Positions 32,668 to 41,043 of a DNA stretch of 64,000 bases are shown piece after piece; position 1 is the first letter of the stretch; the number at the start of each line of letters is the position of its first letter. The stretch lies in the NCBI RefSeq assembly GCF_001078595.1, contig NZ_LFTY01000002.1, forward strand, positions 1,446,151 to 1,510,150, read 5' to 3'. Made by a program: the position numbers and the translations under genes. A model generated the notes under the pieces. That model was given only the letters and a program-made list of their open reading frames with translations, was not told the DNA's origin and did not search any database. Source of the DNA: Candidatus Rhodobacter oscarellae. GTDB taxonomy: Bacteria > Pseudomonadota > Alphaproteobacteria > Rhodobacterales > Rhodobacteraceae.

Positions 32668-33599
32668 GGCCCAGCGGCTATCTGGAGCTCTTGATCGTGG
32701 CGGTGCTGGTGGTGCTGGCCGCGCTCTTCCCGCTGGTGGGCAGTAACCTGCATATCGGCGTCGGGCTGGATATGATGATGTTCGCGGCACTCGCGATCTC
32801 GTGGGCGCTGTTCTCGGGCCCCACGCATTACATCAGCCTTGCCACGGCGGCCTTCTATGGGCTGGGCGGGCTGATCGTGGCGATGGGGATGGCGGATTAC
32901 GAGCTGCCGTTCTGGCTGATGATCGCCGTGGCCGCCTTGGCTGGCGGGGTGCTGGCGGCGCTGATCGGGCTGGCGACGCTGCGGCTGACGGGCGTCTACT
33001 TTGTGATCTTCACGCTCGGCCTGGCCGAGATGATCCGCAACCTGGTGAGCTGGATCCAGAACAACTTTCTGGGCTCGCACGGGTTCCTCATCTTCTCCGA
33101 CTTCCGGGACCAGCACTATTACTGGATGCTCCTGGCGGTGGTGGCGGTGGTCTACCTGCTGGGCTGGGTCATCAACCGCTCGCGGCTGGGGTTTGCGCTG
33201 CGCATCATCGGCAATGACGAGACCGTGGCGCGGCATGTGGGCATCAACACGGCGATGGCCAAGGTGATCCTCTTCACCACCACGGGGTTCTTCGCGGCCC
33301 TTGTGGGCGCCATCGTGGCCCCGCGGTGGAGCTATATTGAGGCCAACCAGGTCTTCTCGCCGCATATCTCCTTCCTGGTGGTGATCATGGCACTGCTTGG
33401 GGGCACCACGCGGCTATGGGCGCCCATCGTGGGCGTGGTCCCCTTCCTGCTGATCTGGAACTGGATCAACGGCAACCTGCCGAACCAGTCCACGCTGTTC
33501 ATCGGCGTGGCCTTCCTGTTGATCGTCTACGTGCTGCCGCATGGCGTGGTGGGGCGCCTGGAGCAACTGCGCAGCAAGATCCGGGAGGGCCGCTCATGA
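32664..33599 (+). CDS. Liv-type ABC permease (LivM family)
   Basis: 311 residues from ATG 32664; the longer in-frame start at 32271 lies in the LivH gene. About nine hydrophobic segments. 'GGLIVAMGMADYELPFWLM', 'RLTGVYFVIFTLGLAEMIRN' and 'IGNDETVARHVGINTAMAKV' match LivM. Both ends overlap neighbours by ATGA, so the whole transporter is translated as a coupled unit. Confidence 0.93.
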   Translation: MRPSGYLELLIVAVLVVLAALFPLVGSNLHIGVGLDMMMFAALAISWALFSGPTHYISLATAAFYGLGGLIVAMGMADYELPFWLMIAVAALAGGVLAALIGLATLRLTGVYFVIFTLGLAEMIRNLVSWIQNNFLGSHGFLIFSDFRDQHYYWMLLAVVAVVYLLGWVINRSRLGFALRIIGNDETVARHVGINTAMAKVILFTTTGFFAALVGAIVAPRWSYIEANQVFSPHISFLVVIMALLGGTTRLWAPIVGVVPFLLIWNWINGNLPNQSTLFIGVAFLLIVYVLPHGVVGRLEQLRSKIREGRS

Positions 33600-34336
33600 G
33601 CCCCACCGGCACCCCCATCCTGCGCGTGCGCGGCGTGACCAAGCGCTTTGGCGGGTTGGTTGCGGTGAATGACATGAGCTTTGACGTGGGCAACCACGAG
33701 ATGGTGGGTGTGATCGGGCCGAACGGCTCGGGAAAGACCACGATGATGAACATGATCTCCGGCGTGTTCCGGCCTTCGGCGGGGCGGATCACCATGCGCG
33801 GGCGGCGCCTGTCGGGGATGCCGGCCCAGAACATCGCGCGGGTCGGCGTGGGCCGGACCTTTCAGCTGGTGCGGCTGCTGCCAGGGCTCACCGTGCTCGA
33901 GAACGTCATGGCGGGCGCCGTGTTCGGCCATAGCCGCCGCTGGGGCGGCGACGCGGTGGACATCGCCCATGACATGCTGGACCGGGTGGGGCTGGACGCG
34001 ATGGCGGACGCGCCGGTCTCGGCGCTGACCTATATTGACCAAAAGCGCGTCGAGCTGGCCCGCGCCCTGGCGGGCGAGCCCGAGGTGCTGCTCTTGGACG
34101 AATGGCTGGCCGGGCTGAACCCCACCGAGCTGGAGACCGGCATCGACCTGATCCACGCCTTGCGCGACGAGGGCCGCACGGTCATCCTGGTGGAGCATGT
34201 GATGGACGCGATCCGGGCGCTCTGCGACCGCTGCGTGGTGATGTCCTCGGGCGCCAAGATCGCCGAGGGCACGCCGGACGAGGTGCTGAGCGACCGCGAG
34301 GTGATCCGGGCCTATCTGGGGGATGACGATGCGTGA
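33596..34336 (+). CDS. Liv-type ABC ATP-binding protein (LivG family) with altered signature
   Basis: 246 residues. Walker A 'GPNGSGKTTMMNMISG' (about 41-56) and the LivG element 'GVGRTFQLVRLLPGLTVLEN' are normal. Unusually, the ABC signature reads 'LTYIDQKRVELARALAG' instead of an LSYGQ-like loop, and Walker B continues 'LLLDEWLAGLNPTE', with Trp where Pro is usual. The H-loop 'ILVEHVMDAI' is present. The altered signature would weaken the composite ATP site it contributes to, so the heterodimer with the LivF-type subunit may have one consensus and one degenerate site. No frameshift is seen. Confidence 0.9.
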   Translation: MSPTGTPILRVRGVTKRFGGLVAVNDMSFDVGNHEMVGVIGPNGSGKTTMMNMISGVFRPSAGRITMRGRRLSGMPAQNIARVGVGRTFQLVRLLPGLTVLENVMAGAVFGHSRRWGGDAVDIAHDMLDRVGLDAMADAPVSALTYIDQKRVELARALAGEPEVLLLDEWLAGLNPTELETGIDLIHALRDEGRTVILVEHVMDAIRALCDRCVVMSSGAKIAEGTPDEVLSDREVIRAYLGDDDA

Positions 34337-34343
34337 GGCGATC

Positions 34344-34387
34344 CAAAACTCTTGCAAGAGTTTTGCAAATTTCTTGGAAGAAATTTG
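34344..34387. repeat. paired-hairpin element, copy C (inside the transporter operon)
   Basis: Arms CAAAACTCTTG/CAAGAGTTTTG (34344-34365, perfect) and CAAATTTCTT/AAGAAATTTG (34366-34387, central GG), abutting, followed by CGGCGCC. It begins 8 nt after the LivG-type stop and ends 26 nt before the LivF-type start, so it lies within one transcription unit. The first arm is the same as in copy B (CAAAACTCTT). Confidence 0.85.
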
Positions 34388-34413
34388 CGGCGCCCAGACG
34401 CGAGGGCCCGCCC

Positions 34414-35544
34414 ATGCTTGAGGTCCGCGCCTTGTCCGCCGCCTATGGCGCGCATCCCGCGCTGAACGAGGTCAGCCTGAGCGTCGCCGCGGGCGAGATC
34501 GTGGTGATCCTCGGCGCTAACGGCGCGGGCAAGTCCACCCTGCTGCGCGCCATTGCCGGCATCTGCGAGGGACAGGTCTCTGGCGCAGTCACCCTGGGTG
34601 GCACGCCTCTGGCCGGGCTCGGCTCGGACGAGATCGTCGAGCGCGGCGTCGCCTTGGTGCCCGAGGGGCGCGGGATCTTCGGCGACCTCACCGTGCGCGA
34701 GAACCTCTTGCTGGGCGCCTATTCCAAGCGCGCGCGCGCCGATGAGGGCAGCAACCTGGACCGCGTGATGCGGCTCTTTCCCAAGCTGCGCGAGCGGCAG
34801 GGGCAGATCGCGCGCACTATGTCGGGCGGCGAGCAGCAGATGGTCGCCATCGGGCGCGCGATGATGTCGGCGCCGCAGATCCTGATGCTGGACGAGCCCT
34901 CTTTGGGCCTCTCGCCCTTGCTGTGCAAAGAGCTATTCCAGAACCTCTCGCTGGTCAGGGAGCTGGGCATCGGCGTGCTCCTGGTCGAGCAGAACGCCAA
35001 GCAGAGCCTGGCCATCGCCGACCGTGGTTATCTTCTGGAGAACACACAGATCACCCATGAGGACAGCGCTGCACGGCTGGCCACGGATGCCGCCGTGCAG
35101 AAGGCCTATCTTGGCGGCTCTGGCAAGGCAGCTGCGCCAAAGCACACGCCGAAGACACCCGTCAAGGCCGATGATGCACCCCCGCCCAAGCCACCAACAG
35201 CGTCGCTAAACAGGCCCAGCCAAGACTACGGCTTCTCCGTTGACGACATGGTGGCCACCGCGGCCACGGTCTCGGCCCAAGCGCCGCGCACAGCGGCGCC
35301 AGAGACCGCCGCCGCCGCATCAAAGCTGGCGCAGGACCGCGTGCAGGTCGTGCTCCGCGACATTGAGGCCGCCGCGCAGGCGGCACGGGCGCGCGTTTCG
35401 CGCGCTGCAACCGACACCGACGCGACACCGACGCAAGACCGACCTCCTTCCTTCACAGCGAAACCGCCCGTCATCGAGGTCTACAGGCGCCCCCGTGTCG
35501 AGGTCTTCCGCCGCCGCCCCTCGGGCCAGTTCGAAAGGGATTGA
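34414..35544 (+). CDS. Liv-type ABC ATP-binding protein (LivF family) with long C-terminal extension
   Basis: 376 residues from ATG 34414; the family is usually near 235. The ATPase core is canonical: Walker A 'GANGAGKSTLLRAIAG', signature 'MSGGEQQMVAIGRAMM', Walker B 'ILMLDEPSLGLSP', H-loop 'LLVEQNAKQSL'. After about residue 235 comes an Ala/Pro/Lys-rich stretch and then a predicted helical piece ('VQVVLRDIEAAAQAARARVS'). It ends in a duplicated 'VEVYRRP/VEVFRRRP'-like motif. The extension has no recognised domain and could tether a partner such as the dehydrogenases encoded next. It ends one base before the aldehyde dehydrogenase ATG. Confidence 0.9.
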   Translation: MLEVRALSAAYGAHPALNEVSLSVAAGEIVVILGANGAGKSTLLRAIAGICEGQVSGAVTLGGTPLAGLGSDEIVERGVALVPEGRGIFGDLTVRENLLLGAYSKRARADEGSNLDRVMRLFPKLRERQGQIARTMSGGEQQMVAIGRAMMSAPQILMLDEPSLGLSPLLCKELFQNLSLVRELGIGVLLVEQNAKQSLAIADRGYLLENTQITHEDSAARLATDAAVQKAYLGGSGKAAAPKHTPKTPVKADDAPPPKPPTASLNRPSQDYGFSVDDMVATAATVSAQAPRTAAPETAAAASKLAQDRVQVVLRDIEAAAQAARARVSRAATDTDATPTQDRPPSFTAKPPVIEVYRRPRVEVFRRRPSGQFERD

Positions 35545-35545
35545 G

Positions 35546-37018
35546 ATGTTAGACACGACCAACGCCCCCCAGATCAAAGGCCATTTCATCGGCGGCGCCT
35601 GGCGCGCCGGGCCGGGCCAGTTCGACGTGATGAACCCCTCAGACGGCTCGGTCTGGAGCCGCGCGCCCGATGCGGGCGTCCCCGAGATGCAGGCCGCCAT
35701 CGCCGCGGCCCAGGACGCCTTCCCTGAATGGTCCGCCCTGCCCTTCCAGCACCGCGCCGAGCTGATGCTCAAGGCCGCCGAAATCGTCGAGCGCCGCGCG
35801 CCCGACTATGTCGCGGCGGCGCAGTTCGAAGGCGGCGGCTGGTACGGCAAAGGCGTCTACGAGACCAAGGCGATCCCCGAGATCCTGCGCGCCGCCGCGG
35901 CCACCTGCTATGCGCCGGTGGGCGAGGTCCTGCCCTCGCTGCAGGGCAAGGTCTCGACCGCTGTGCGGGTGCCGATGGGGGTGATCGGCGTGATATCCCC
36001 CTGGAATGCCCAGGGAATTCTCGCCACGCGGCAGTATAGCTTCACCATGGCAGCCGGGAATTGCATCGTGCTGAAGCCCTCCGAGGAGACGCCCTATTCC
36101 GGCGGGCTCTTCTTTGCCGAGATCATGGAAGAGGCCGGCATCCCCGCGGGGGTCTTCAACGTTGTCAGCTGCTCTCGCGAGAACGTGGCCGCGGTGGGCG
36201 ACGCGCTGGTGGATGATCCGCGGGTCAAGGGCGTGGCCTTCACCGGCTCCACCGCCGTGGGGCGCAGGATCGCCGCGAAATGCGGCGCCCATCTCAAGAA
36301 ATGCTGCATCGAGCTTGGCGGCAAGGACAGCCTGATCGTGCTGGAGGACGGCAATATGGAGCGCGCGACCTCCGCCGCCAGCTTCGGCGCATTCATGCAT
36401 CAGGGCCAGATTTGCATGAGCGTCGAGAAGGTGCTGGTGCAAGAGCAGGTCTATCAGCAGTTCCTGGACGGGTTCGTCGCCCGCGCCAGCAAGCTCAAGA
36501 CCGGCAACGTGGCGGATAAATCCAATGTTATCGGGCCCTTGATCAACGACCGCCAGGCCGAGCGGGTGCGGCACCAGCTGGAGGACGCCAAAGCGAAGGG
36601 CGCGCAGATCGCCCTTGGCGGCGGCGTGAACGGCCGCTTTGTCGAGCCCACCATCGTCACCCATGTCACCCCTCAGATGGATATCTGGCGCGACGAGACC
36701 TTTGGCCCCGTGGCCGTGGTCGTGCCCTTCAGGACCGACGCCGAGGCCGTGGCAATGAACAACGACACCGAGTACGGGCTGTCCTCGGCGATCATCACCG
36801 CCAATGAGCAGCGCGCCCAGGCCATGTCGCACCATATGGAGAACGGCATGACCCATGTGAACTGCTCGACCATCAATGACGAGGCGCATGCGCCATTCGG
36901 CGGCACCAAGGCCAGCGGCATTGGCCGCTATGGCGGGCGCTGGTCGTTCGAGAGCTTCTCTGAGACCCGCTGGATCACCTATGATCGCGGCGGCAAGCAA
37001 TTCCCGCCGGTGTTCTGA
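35546..37018 (+). CDS. aldehyde dehydrogenase (benzaldehyde/vanillin dehydrogenase-like)
   Basis: 490 residues, NAD(P)-dependent oxidation of an aldehyde to its acid. Catalytic Cys290 in 'FMHQGQICMSVEKV' and Glu256 in 'IELGGKDSLIVLED', with Asn154 in 'SPWNAQG'. The 'GAFMHQGQICMS' version of the cysteine motif is the one I associate with benzaldehyde, vanillin and coniferyl aldehyde dehydrogenases. It is translated from a start 1 bp after the transporter ATPase gene and shares one base (TGATG) with the SDR gene, so it belongs firmly to this operon. Confidence 0.9.
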   Translation: MLDTTNAPQIKGHFIGGAWRAGPGQFDVMNPSDGSVWSRAPDAGVPEMQAAIAAAQDAFPEWSALPFQHRAELMLKAAEIVERRAPDYVAAAQFEGGGWYGKGVYETKAIPEILRAAAATCYAPVGEVLPSLQGKVSTAVRVPMGVIGVISPWNAQGILATRQYSFTMAAGNCIVLKPSEETPYSGGLFFAEIMEEAGIPAGVFNVVSCSRENVAAVGDALVDDPRVKGVAFTGSTAVGRRIAAKCGAHLKKCCIELGGKDSLIVLEDGNMERATSAASFGAFMHQGQICMSVEKVLVQEQVYQQFLDGFVARASKLKTGNVADKSNVIGPLINDRQAERVRHQLEDAKAKGAQIALGGGVNGRFVEPTIVTHVTPQMDIWRDETFGPVAVVVPFRTDAEAVAMNNDTEYGLSSAIITANEQRAQAMSHHMENGMTHVNCSTINDEAHAPFGGTKASGIGRYGGRWSFESFSETRWITYDRGGKQFPPVF

Positions 37019-37806
37019 TGCGCGATCTGGTTAAAGGCAAACGCATCGTCGTCACGGGGTCTTCATCGGGCATCGGCGCCGAGACCGCGCGCATCCTCAC
37101 CGAACAAGGCGCCGAGGTGCTGGGCGTCGACCTGACCAAGAACTTCGACAATGTCGAGGAGTTCTACCGCGCGGATCTCTCGGACCGCGCCACCATCGAC
37201 GCGCTTGTGGACGTACTGCCGGACGGCATCGACGGGCTGGTCAACAACGCGGGGCTGCCGCCCACCAAGCCCGCCGATATCCTGCTGAAGGTGAACCTTC
37301 TGGGGCTTAAGCACCTGACCTATAAGATCGTTCCCAAGCTCGCCGACGGGGCCAGTATAGTGAATGTGGCCTCGCTGGCGGGGCATGGCTGGCCCAAGGC
37401 GGTGGACGCGATCAAGGCCTCTGAGACACTCACCTGGGACAATTTGGACGCGTTCATCTCGCGCTGGCAGGTCTCCAGCGAGGGCGGGCGCAGCTACTTT
37501 TTCTCCAAGGAGGCGCTGCTCGTCTGGACCATGCAGAATCGCTGGACCTGGCGCGACCGGGGCATCCGCATGAATGCGGTCAGCCCCGGCCCCGTCGACA
37601 CGCCGATCTTGCCGGACTTCATCGAGACGCTGGGCGAGCGCGCCAAAGAGGACCGCGACACCATGGACCGCCCGGGCACGCCGCAGGACATCGCGCCGGT
37701 GATCGCCTTTCTGCTCAGCGACATGACGCAGTGGATCCGTGGCTTCAACATCCAGGCCGATGGCGGCATGGCATCAAATCTCACGTGCAAAGCGCACGGG
37801 CTTTAG
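37018..37806 (+). CDS. SDR family alcohol dehydrogenase (coniferyl-alcohol dehydrogenase-like)
   Basis: 262 residues. Cofactor motif 'TGSSSGIG' (13-20), 'NNAG' (76-79), catalytic Ser119, Tyr160 and Lys164 in 'SYFFSKEALLVWTMQNRW'. The segment 'DAIKASETLTWDNLDAFISR' between catalytic Ser and Tyr, and the 'YFFSKEAL' active site, recall 3-alpha-HSD/coniferyl-alcohol dehydrogenase-type SDRs. In this operon it would make the aldehyde that the upstream enzyme oxidises. The direction and the true alcohol are inferred, not shown. Confidence 0.88.
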   Translation: MRDLVKGKRIVVTGSSSGIGAETARILTEQGAEVLGVDLTKNFDNVEEFYRADLSDRATIDALVDVLPDGIDGLVNNAGLPPTKPADILLKVNLLGLKHLTYKIVPKLADGASIVNVASLAGHGWPKAVDAIKASETLTWDNLDAFISRWQVSSEGGRSYFFSKEALLVWTMQNRWTWRDRGIRMNAVSPGPVDTPILPDFIETLGERAKEDRDTMDRPGTPQDIAPVIAFLLSDMTQWIRGFNIQADGGMASNLTCKAHGL

Positions 37807-37818
37807 AGGGGAAATCAG

Positions 37819-39360
37819 ATGGGCATCGCTGGCTGGATCATCCTGCTACTCATACTCGCCGCGGTCATCATCGTGGTGGCGGCCTGGTTCTATGAGCGGG
37901 CGACCAACGAGATCTCGCTGTTGCGCACCGGCGTCGGCGGCCGGCGCGTGGTGATTGACGGCGGCGTGCTGGCGATCCCGTATTTCCATGAGATTTCAAA
38001 GGTCAACATGGCGACGCTCAGGCTTGATGTGGCGCGCCAGGGCGAGAGCTCGTTGATCACCCAGGACCGGCTGCGGGTCGATGTGGGCGCCGAGTTCTAC
38101 GTCTCCGTGGTGCCCGATGAGGACGCGATCACCCGCGCCGCGCAGACCCTGGGCCAGCGCACGTTTCAGCGCGACGAGCTGCGCGCGCTGATTGACGGGA
38201 TGATGGTGGACGCGCTGCGCTCGGTTGCGGCGCGCATGACCATGGACGAGCTGCACGAGAACCGCGCGCAGTTCGTGGCCGAGGTGCGCGACATGCTGGG
38301 CGAAGCGCTGGGGCGTTACGGCTTGCAGCTCGACAATGTCTCGCTGACCGCGCTGGACCAGACGCCCTTTGCCGCGCTGGACGAGAACAACGCCTTTAAC
38401 GCGGTTGGCATGAGGAAGCTCGCGGAAGTCATTGCGAAGTCTAAGAAAGAGCGCGCCGAGATCGACGCAGAGTCAGAGGTCGCCGTGCGCCGCGCCGCCA
38501 TGGAGGCCAGCCGCAAGCGGCTAGAGATCGACCTCGAAGAGCGCCGCGCCGAGATCGCCCAGGCGCAGGAGATCGAGACCCTGGCGGCCGCCCAGATCGC
38601 CGAGGTCGCCGCTCGCAAGGCTGATAGCGAACGCGCCGCGACCCAGGCCAAGATCGAAATGGAGCGCTCGATTCAGGCCGCAGAGGTCCAGCGCGAGCAG
38701 GCCCTGACGATTGCCGAGCAGGACCGCCAAATCGCCATCGCCGCCAAGAGCCAAGAGGAGAGCCGCGCCCAGGTCGAGGCCGATGCCGCCCGCGCCGAAG
38801 CCGTCAAAGCCTCTGAGGCGGTGGAAACCGCCCGCGCCCTGGCCGAGGCCGAGCGCCGCGCGCAGCTCAACCAAGTGAACGCCGAGGCCGAGGCTAAGAC
38901 CGCCGCCACCCGCGCCGCCATCGCCGCCGAGAGCGACAAGGCCACCTCCAAGGACCGCGCCGCCGCCCGCCGCGAGGAGGCCGAGGCCGAGAAAGCCGCT
39001 CAGGTCGCCCAGGCTGACGCCAACCGCGCCCGGATCGAGGCTGAGAACGCCCGCTCTGAGGCGCTCGTGGCGATGGAGCTGGAGAAGGCGCGCCTAGAGG
39101 CCATGCCCGGCATCGTCGCCCAGATGGTCAAGCCCGCCGAGAAGATCAAGTCGATCAACGTCAACCATGTGACGGGGCTCGGCGGCTCCGGCAGCGGCAG
39201 CGGCGAGGCCGGCCACAAGACCCCGGTGGGCGCGGCCATGGATTCGATCATGGAGATGGCCGTGCAACTGCCCCTGCTGAAAAAGCTCGGCGACCAGATG
39301 GGGCTTTCATTGGACGAAACCCTCGAGGCGAAAGACAATCCGGACCGAAACAAGGGCTAA
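37819..39360 (+). CDS. flotillin-family protein (YqiK-like)
   Basis: 513 residues. One N-terminal membrane segment (about 5-24), an SPFH/PHB domain (about 30-190), and a long Ala/Glu/Arg-rich coiled coil (about 200-430). A flotillin-type C-terminal end follows ('MVKPAEKIKSINVNHVTGLG'), then a Gly/Ser-rich stretch. Flotillins assemble into membrane-associated cages or microdomains and affect fluidity and signalling. It starts 13 bp after the SDR gene and could be co-transcribed, but no functional tie to aromatic oxidation is evident. NfeD, often its partner, is absent. Confidence 0.9.
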   Translation: MGIAGWIILLLILAAVIIVVAAWFYERATNEISLLRTGVGGRRVVIDGGVLAIPYFHEISKVNMATLRLDVARQGESSLITQDRLRVDVGAEFYVSVVPDEDAITRAAQTLGQRTFQRDELRALIDGMMVDALRSVAARMTMDELHENRAQFVAEVRDMLGEALGRYGLQLDNVSLTALDQTPFAALDENNAFNAVGMRKLAEVIAKSKKERAEIDAESEVAVRRAAMEASRKRLEIDLEERRAEIAQAQEIETLAAAQIAEVAARKADSERAATQAKIEMERSIQAAEVQREQALTIAEQDRQIAIAAKSQEESRAQVEADAARAEAVKASEAVETARALAEAERRAQLNQVNAEAEAKTAATRAAIAAESDKATSKDRAAARREEAEAEKAAQVAQADANRARIEAENARSEALVAMELEKARLEAMPGIVAQMVKPAEKIKSINVNHVTGLGGSGSGSGEAGHKTPVGAAMDSIMEMAVQLPLLKKLGDQMGLSLDETLEAKDNPDRNKG

Positions 39361-39470
39361 CTAAGTCCGAACGCACTATCGCCTAGAATTGCCGCTTCCC
39401 TCTTGACCTTATGGTGCCTCAGGGCACATCAAGCAGGTAGCGAAATTTCCACCTAGAGGGGGCCCTACCC

Positions 39471-40070
39471 ATGGCATTCGAACTTCCCGATCTTCCCTAC
39501 GCGCATGACGCTCTGGCCGGCGCTGGTATGTCCAAAGAGACGCTTGAGTACCACCACGACCTGCATCACAACGCCTATGTCACCAACGGCAACGCGGCGA
39601 TTGCGGGCACCGAGTGGGACGGCAAGAGCCTCGAAGAGATCATCGGGGGCACCTATGACGCCTCCGCTGTGGCCCAGAATGGCATCTTCAACAACATCAG
39701 CCAGCTTTGGAACCACAACCAGTTCTGGGAGATGATGGGCCCGGGCGAGAGCAAGATGCCGGGCGAACTTGAGGCCGCTTTGACCGAAAGCTTCGGCTCG
39801 GTTGACGAGTTCAAGGCGCAGTTCTCCGCCGCGGGCGCGGGCCAGTTCGGCTCGGGCTGGTGCTGGCTGGTCAAGAACGCCGATGGCGGGCTGGCCGTGA
39901 CCAAGACCGAGAACGGCGTGAACCCGCTCTGCTTTGGCCAGACCGCCCTGCTGGGCTGCGACGTGTGGGAGCATTCCTACTACATCGACTTCCGCAACAA
40001 GCGCCCCGCCTACCTGTCGAACTTCCTCGACAACCTGGTGAACTGGGAGAACGTCGCCAGCCGGATGTAA
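39471..40070 (+). CDS. sodB: superoxide dismutase (Fe/Mn type)
   Basis: 199 residues, cytoplasmic. Metal-ligand regions are visible: 'EYHHDLHHNAYV' (His near 27), 'LWNHNQFWEMM' (His near 81), and 'DVWEHSYYIDFRNKRPAYL' (Asp and His near 164-168). 'GSGWCWLV' and the Gln in 'GQFGSGW' are more Fe-SOD-like. It dismutes superoxide to oxygen and peroxide. AGAGGGGG precedes the ATG and a strong terminator follows, so it is monocistronic. Confidence 0.96.
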   Translation: MAFELPDLPYAHDALAGAGMSKETLEYHHDLHHNAYVTNGNAAIAGTEWDGKSLEEIIGGTYDASAVAQNGIFNNISQLWNHNQFWEMMGPGESKMPGELEAALTESFGSVDEFKAQFSAAGAGQFGSGWCWLVKNADGGLAVTKTENGVNPLCFGQTALLGCDVWEHSYYIDFRNKRPAYLSNFLDNLVNWENVASRM

Positions 40071-40097
40071 TCCCTGCTGGCAGCTTGATCTGAATGT

Positions 40098-40134
40098 GAC
40101 CGCCCCTCCTTCGGACGGGCGGTCGCTTTATTTT
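40098..40134 (+). terminator. Rho-independent terminator of sodB
   Basis: GACCGCCC (40098-40105) pairs with GGGCGGTC (40117-40124), with an inner TCC/GGA, then GCTTTATTTT. Located 28 nt after the stop codon; a textbook intrinsic terminator. Confidence 0.9.
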
Positions 40135-40224
40135 GGAGTGCGCGGCGCCGTGAGCCCCCGGAACACATCCAAGCGCCTGGTCCGATGGGGGCGCAGAGGC
40201 GCGATGGGCTCGGTCCTAGCGCCG

Positions 40225-41043
40225 ATGACCCGATTTCATGTCCAGCGCTGGCGGATTGAGAGCCCTCTTTGGGGCCGGCGGGCGATGCTGCGCATCGCGA
40301 TCCTGTCGGACATCCATTGGGGGTTTGCCCCAATGAGCGCTGCCCGCATGGAGGCGGTCAAGCGCCGCGTCGCGGCGCTCTGCCCTGACCTGGTGGTGTT
40401 TCTGGGGGATCTGGCGGGCGGGCACGGCAAGCCCCGCGTCCAGGCCAATGTCGCCGCCGGAGCCGAGGCCTTGAAAGGCCTATCCGCACCGCTCGGTGCC
40501 TTTGCCGTGCTCGGCAACCACGACTGGCATGATGACCCCGCCGCGCAGGCCCGCAAGGCCGGCCCCGTGGCCGCACAGGCCCATCTAGAAGCCGCCGGGT
40601 TCACCTTTCTGGAAAACCAGGCGCAGCGCCCCGGCCGCGATGACATCTGGCTGGCCGGGATCACCTCGCAGCAAGCCATCAAGGGGCGCTCGTGGTGGCG
40701 CAAAGAGCGCGCCGGGCGCGACGACCTAGAGGCGGCCCTGCGCCAAGCCCCAGGCGATGACCCCATCGTGCTGCTTGCCCATGAGCCGGATATCTTCCCC
40801 GACATCGCCGACCCGCGCGTGGTGCTGACGCTCTCTGGGCACACCCATGCCGGGCAACTGCGGTTGTTTGGCCGCGCGCTTTATGCCCCCTCGCGGCACG
40901 GCACGCGCTACGCCTATGGGCATTTCGAAGAGCGCGGCCGCCACCTTGTGGTCTCTGCCGGGCTCGGCGCCTCTTCGATCCCGCTGCGCATTGGCACCGT
41001 GCCCGAGATCACACTCGTCGAGATTGCGGGGCCGAGCACATGA
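40225..41043 (+). CDS. metallophosphoesterase (calcineurin-like)
   Basis: 272 residues from ATG 40225; ATG 40285 (MLRIAILSDIHWG) is the alternative. I prefer the earlier start because related proteins keep a short 'RWRIESP'-like strand before the first motif. Metal-binding motifs run in order: 'LSDIHWG', 'FLGDLAGG', 'LGNHDWHD', 'LLAHEPD', 'LSGHTHAGQLRL'. The arrangement resembles YaeI/YkuE-type phosphodiesterases. No signal peptide is clear. It overlaps rarD by 4 nt, so the two are co-transcribed; substrate unknown. Confidence 0.88.
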   Translation: MTRFHVQRWRIESPLWGRRAMLRIAILSDIHWGFAPMSAARMEAVKRRVAALCPDLVVFLGDLAGGHGKPRVQANVAAGAEALKGLSAPLGAFAVLGNHDWHDDPAAQARKAGPVAAQAHLEAAGFTFLENQAQRPGRDDIWLAGITSQQAIKGRSWWRKERAGRDDLEAALRQAPGDDPIVLLAHEPDIFPDIADPRVVLTLSGHTHAGQLRLFGRALYAPSRHGTRYAYGHFEERGRHLVVSAGLGASSIPLRIGTVPEITLVEIAGPST

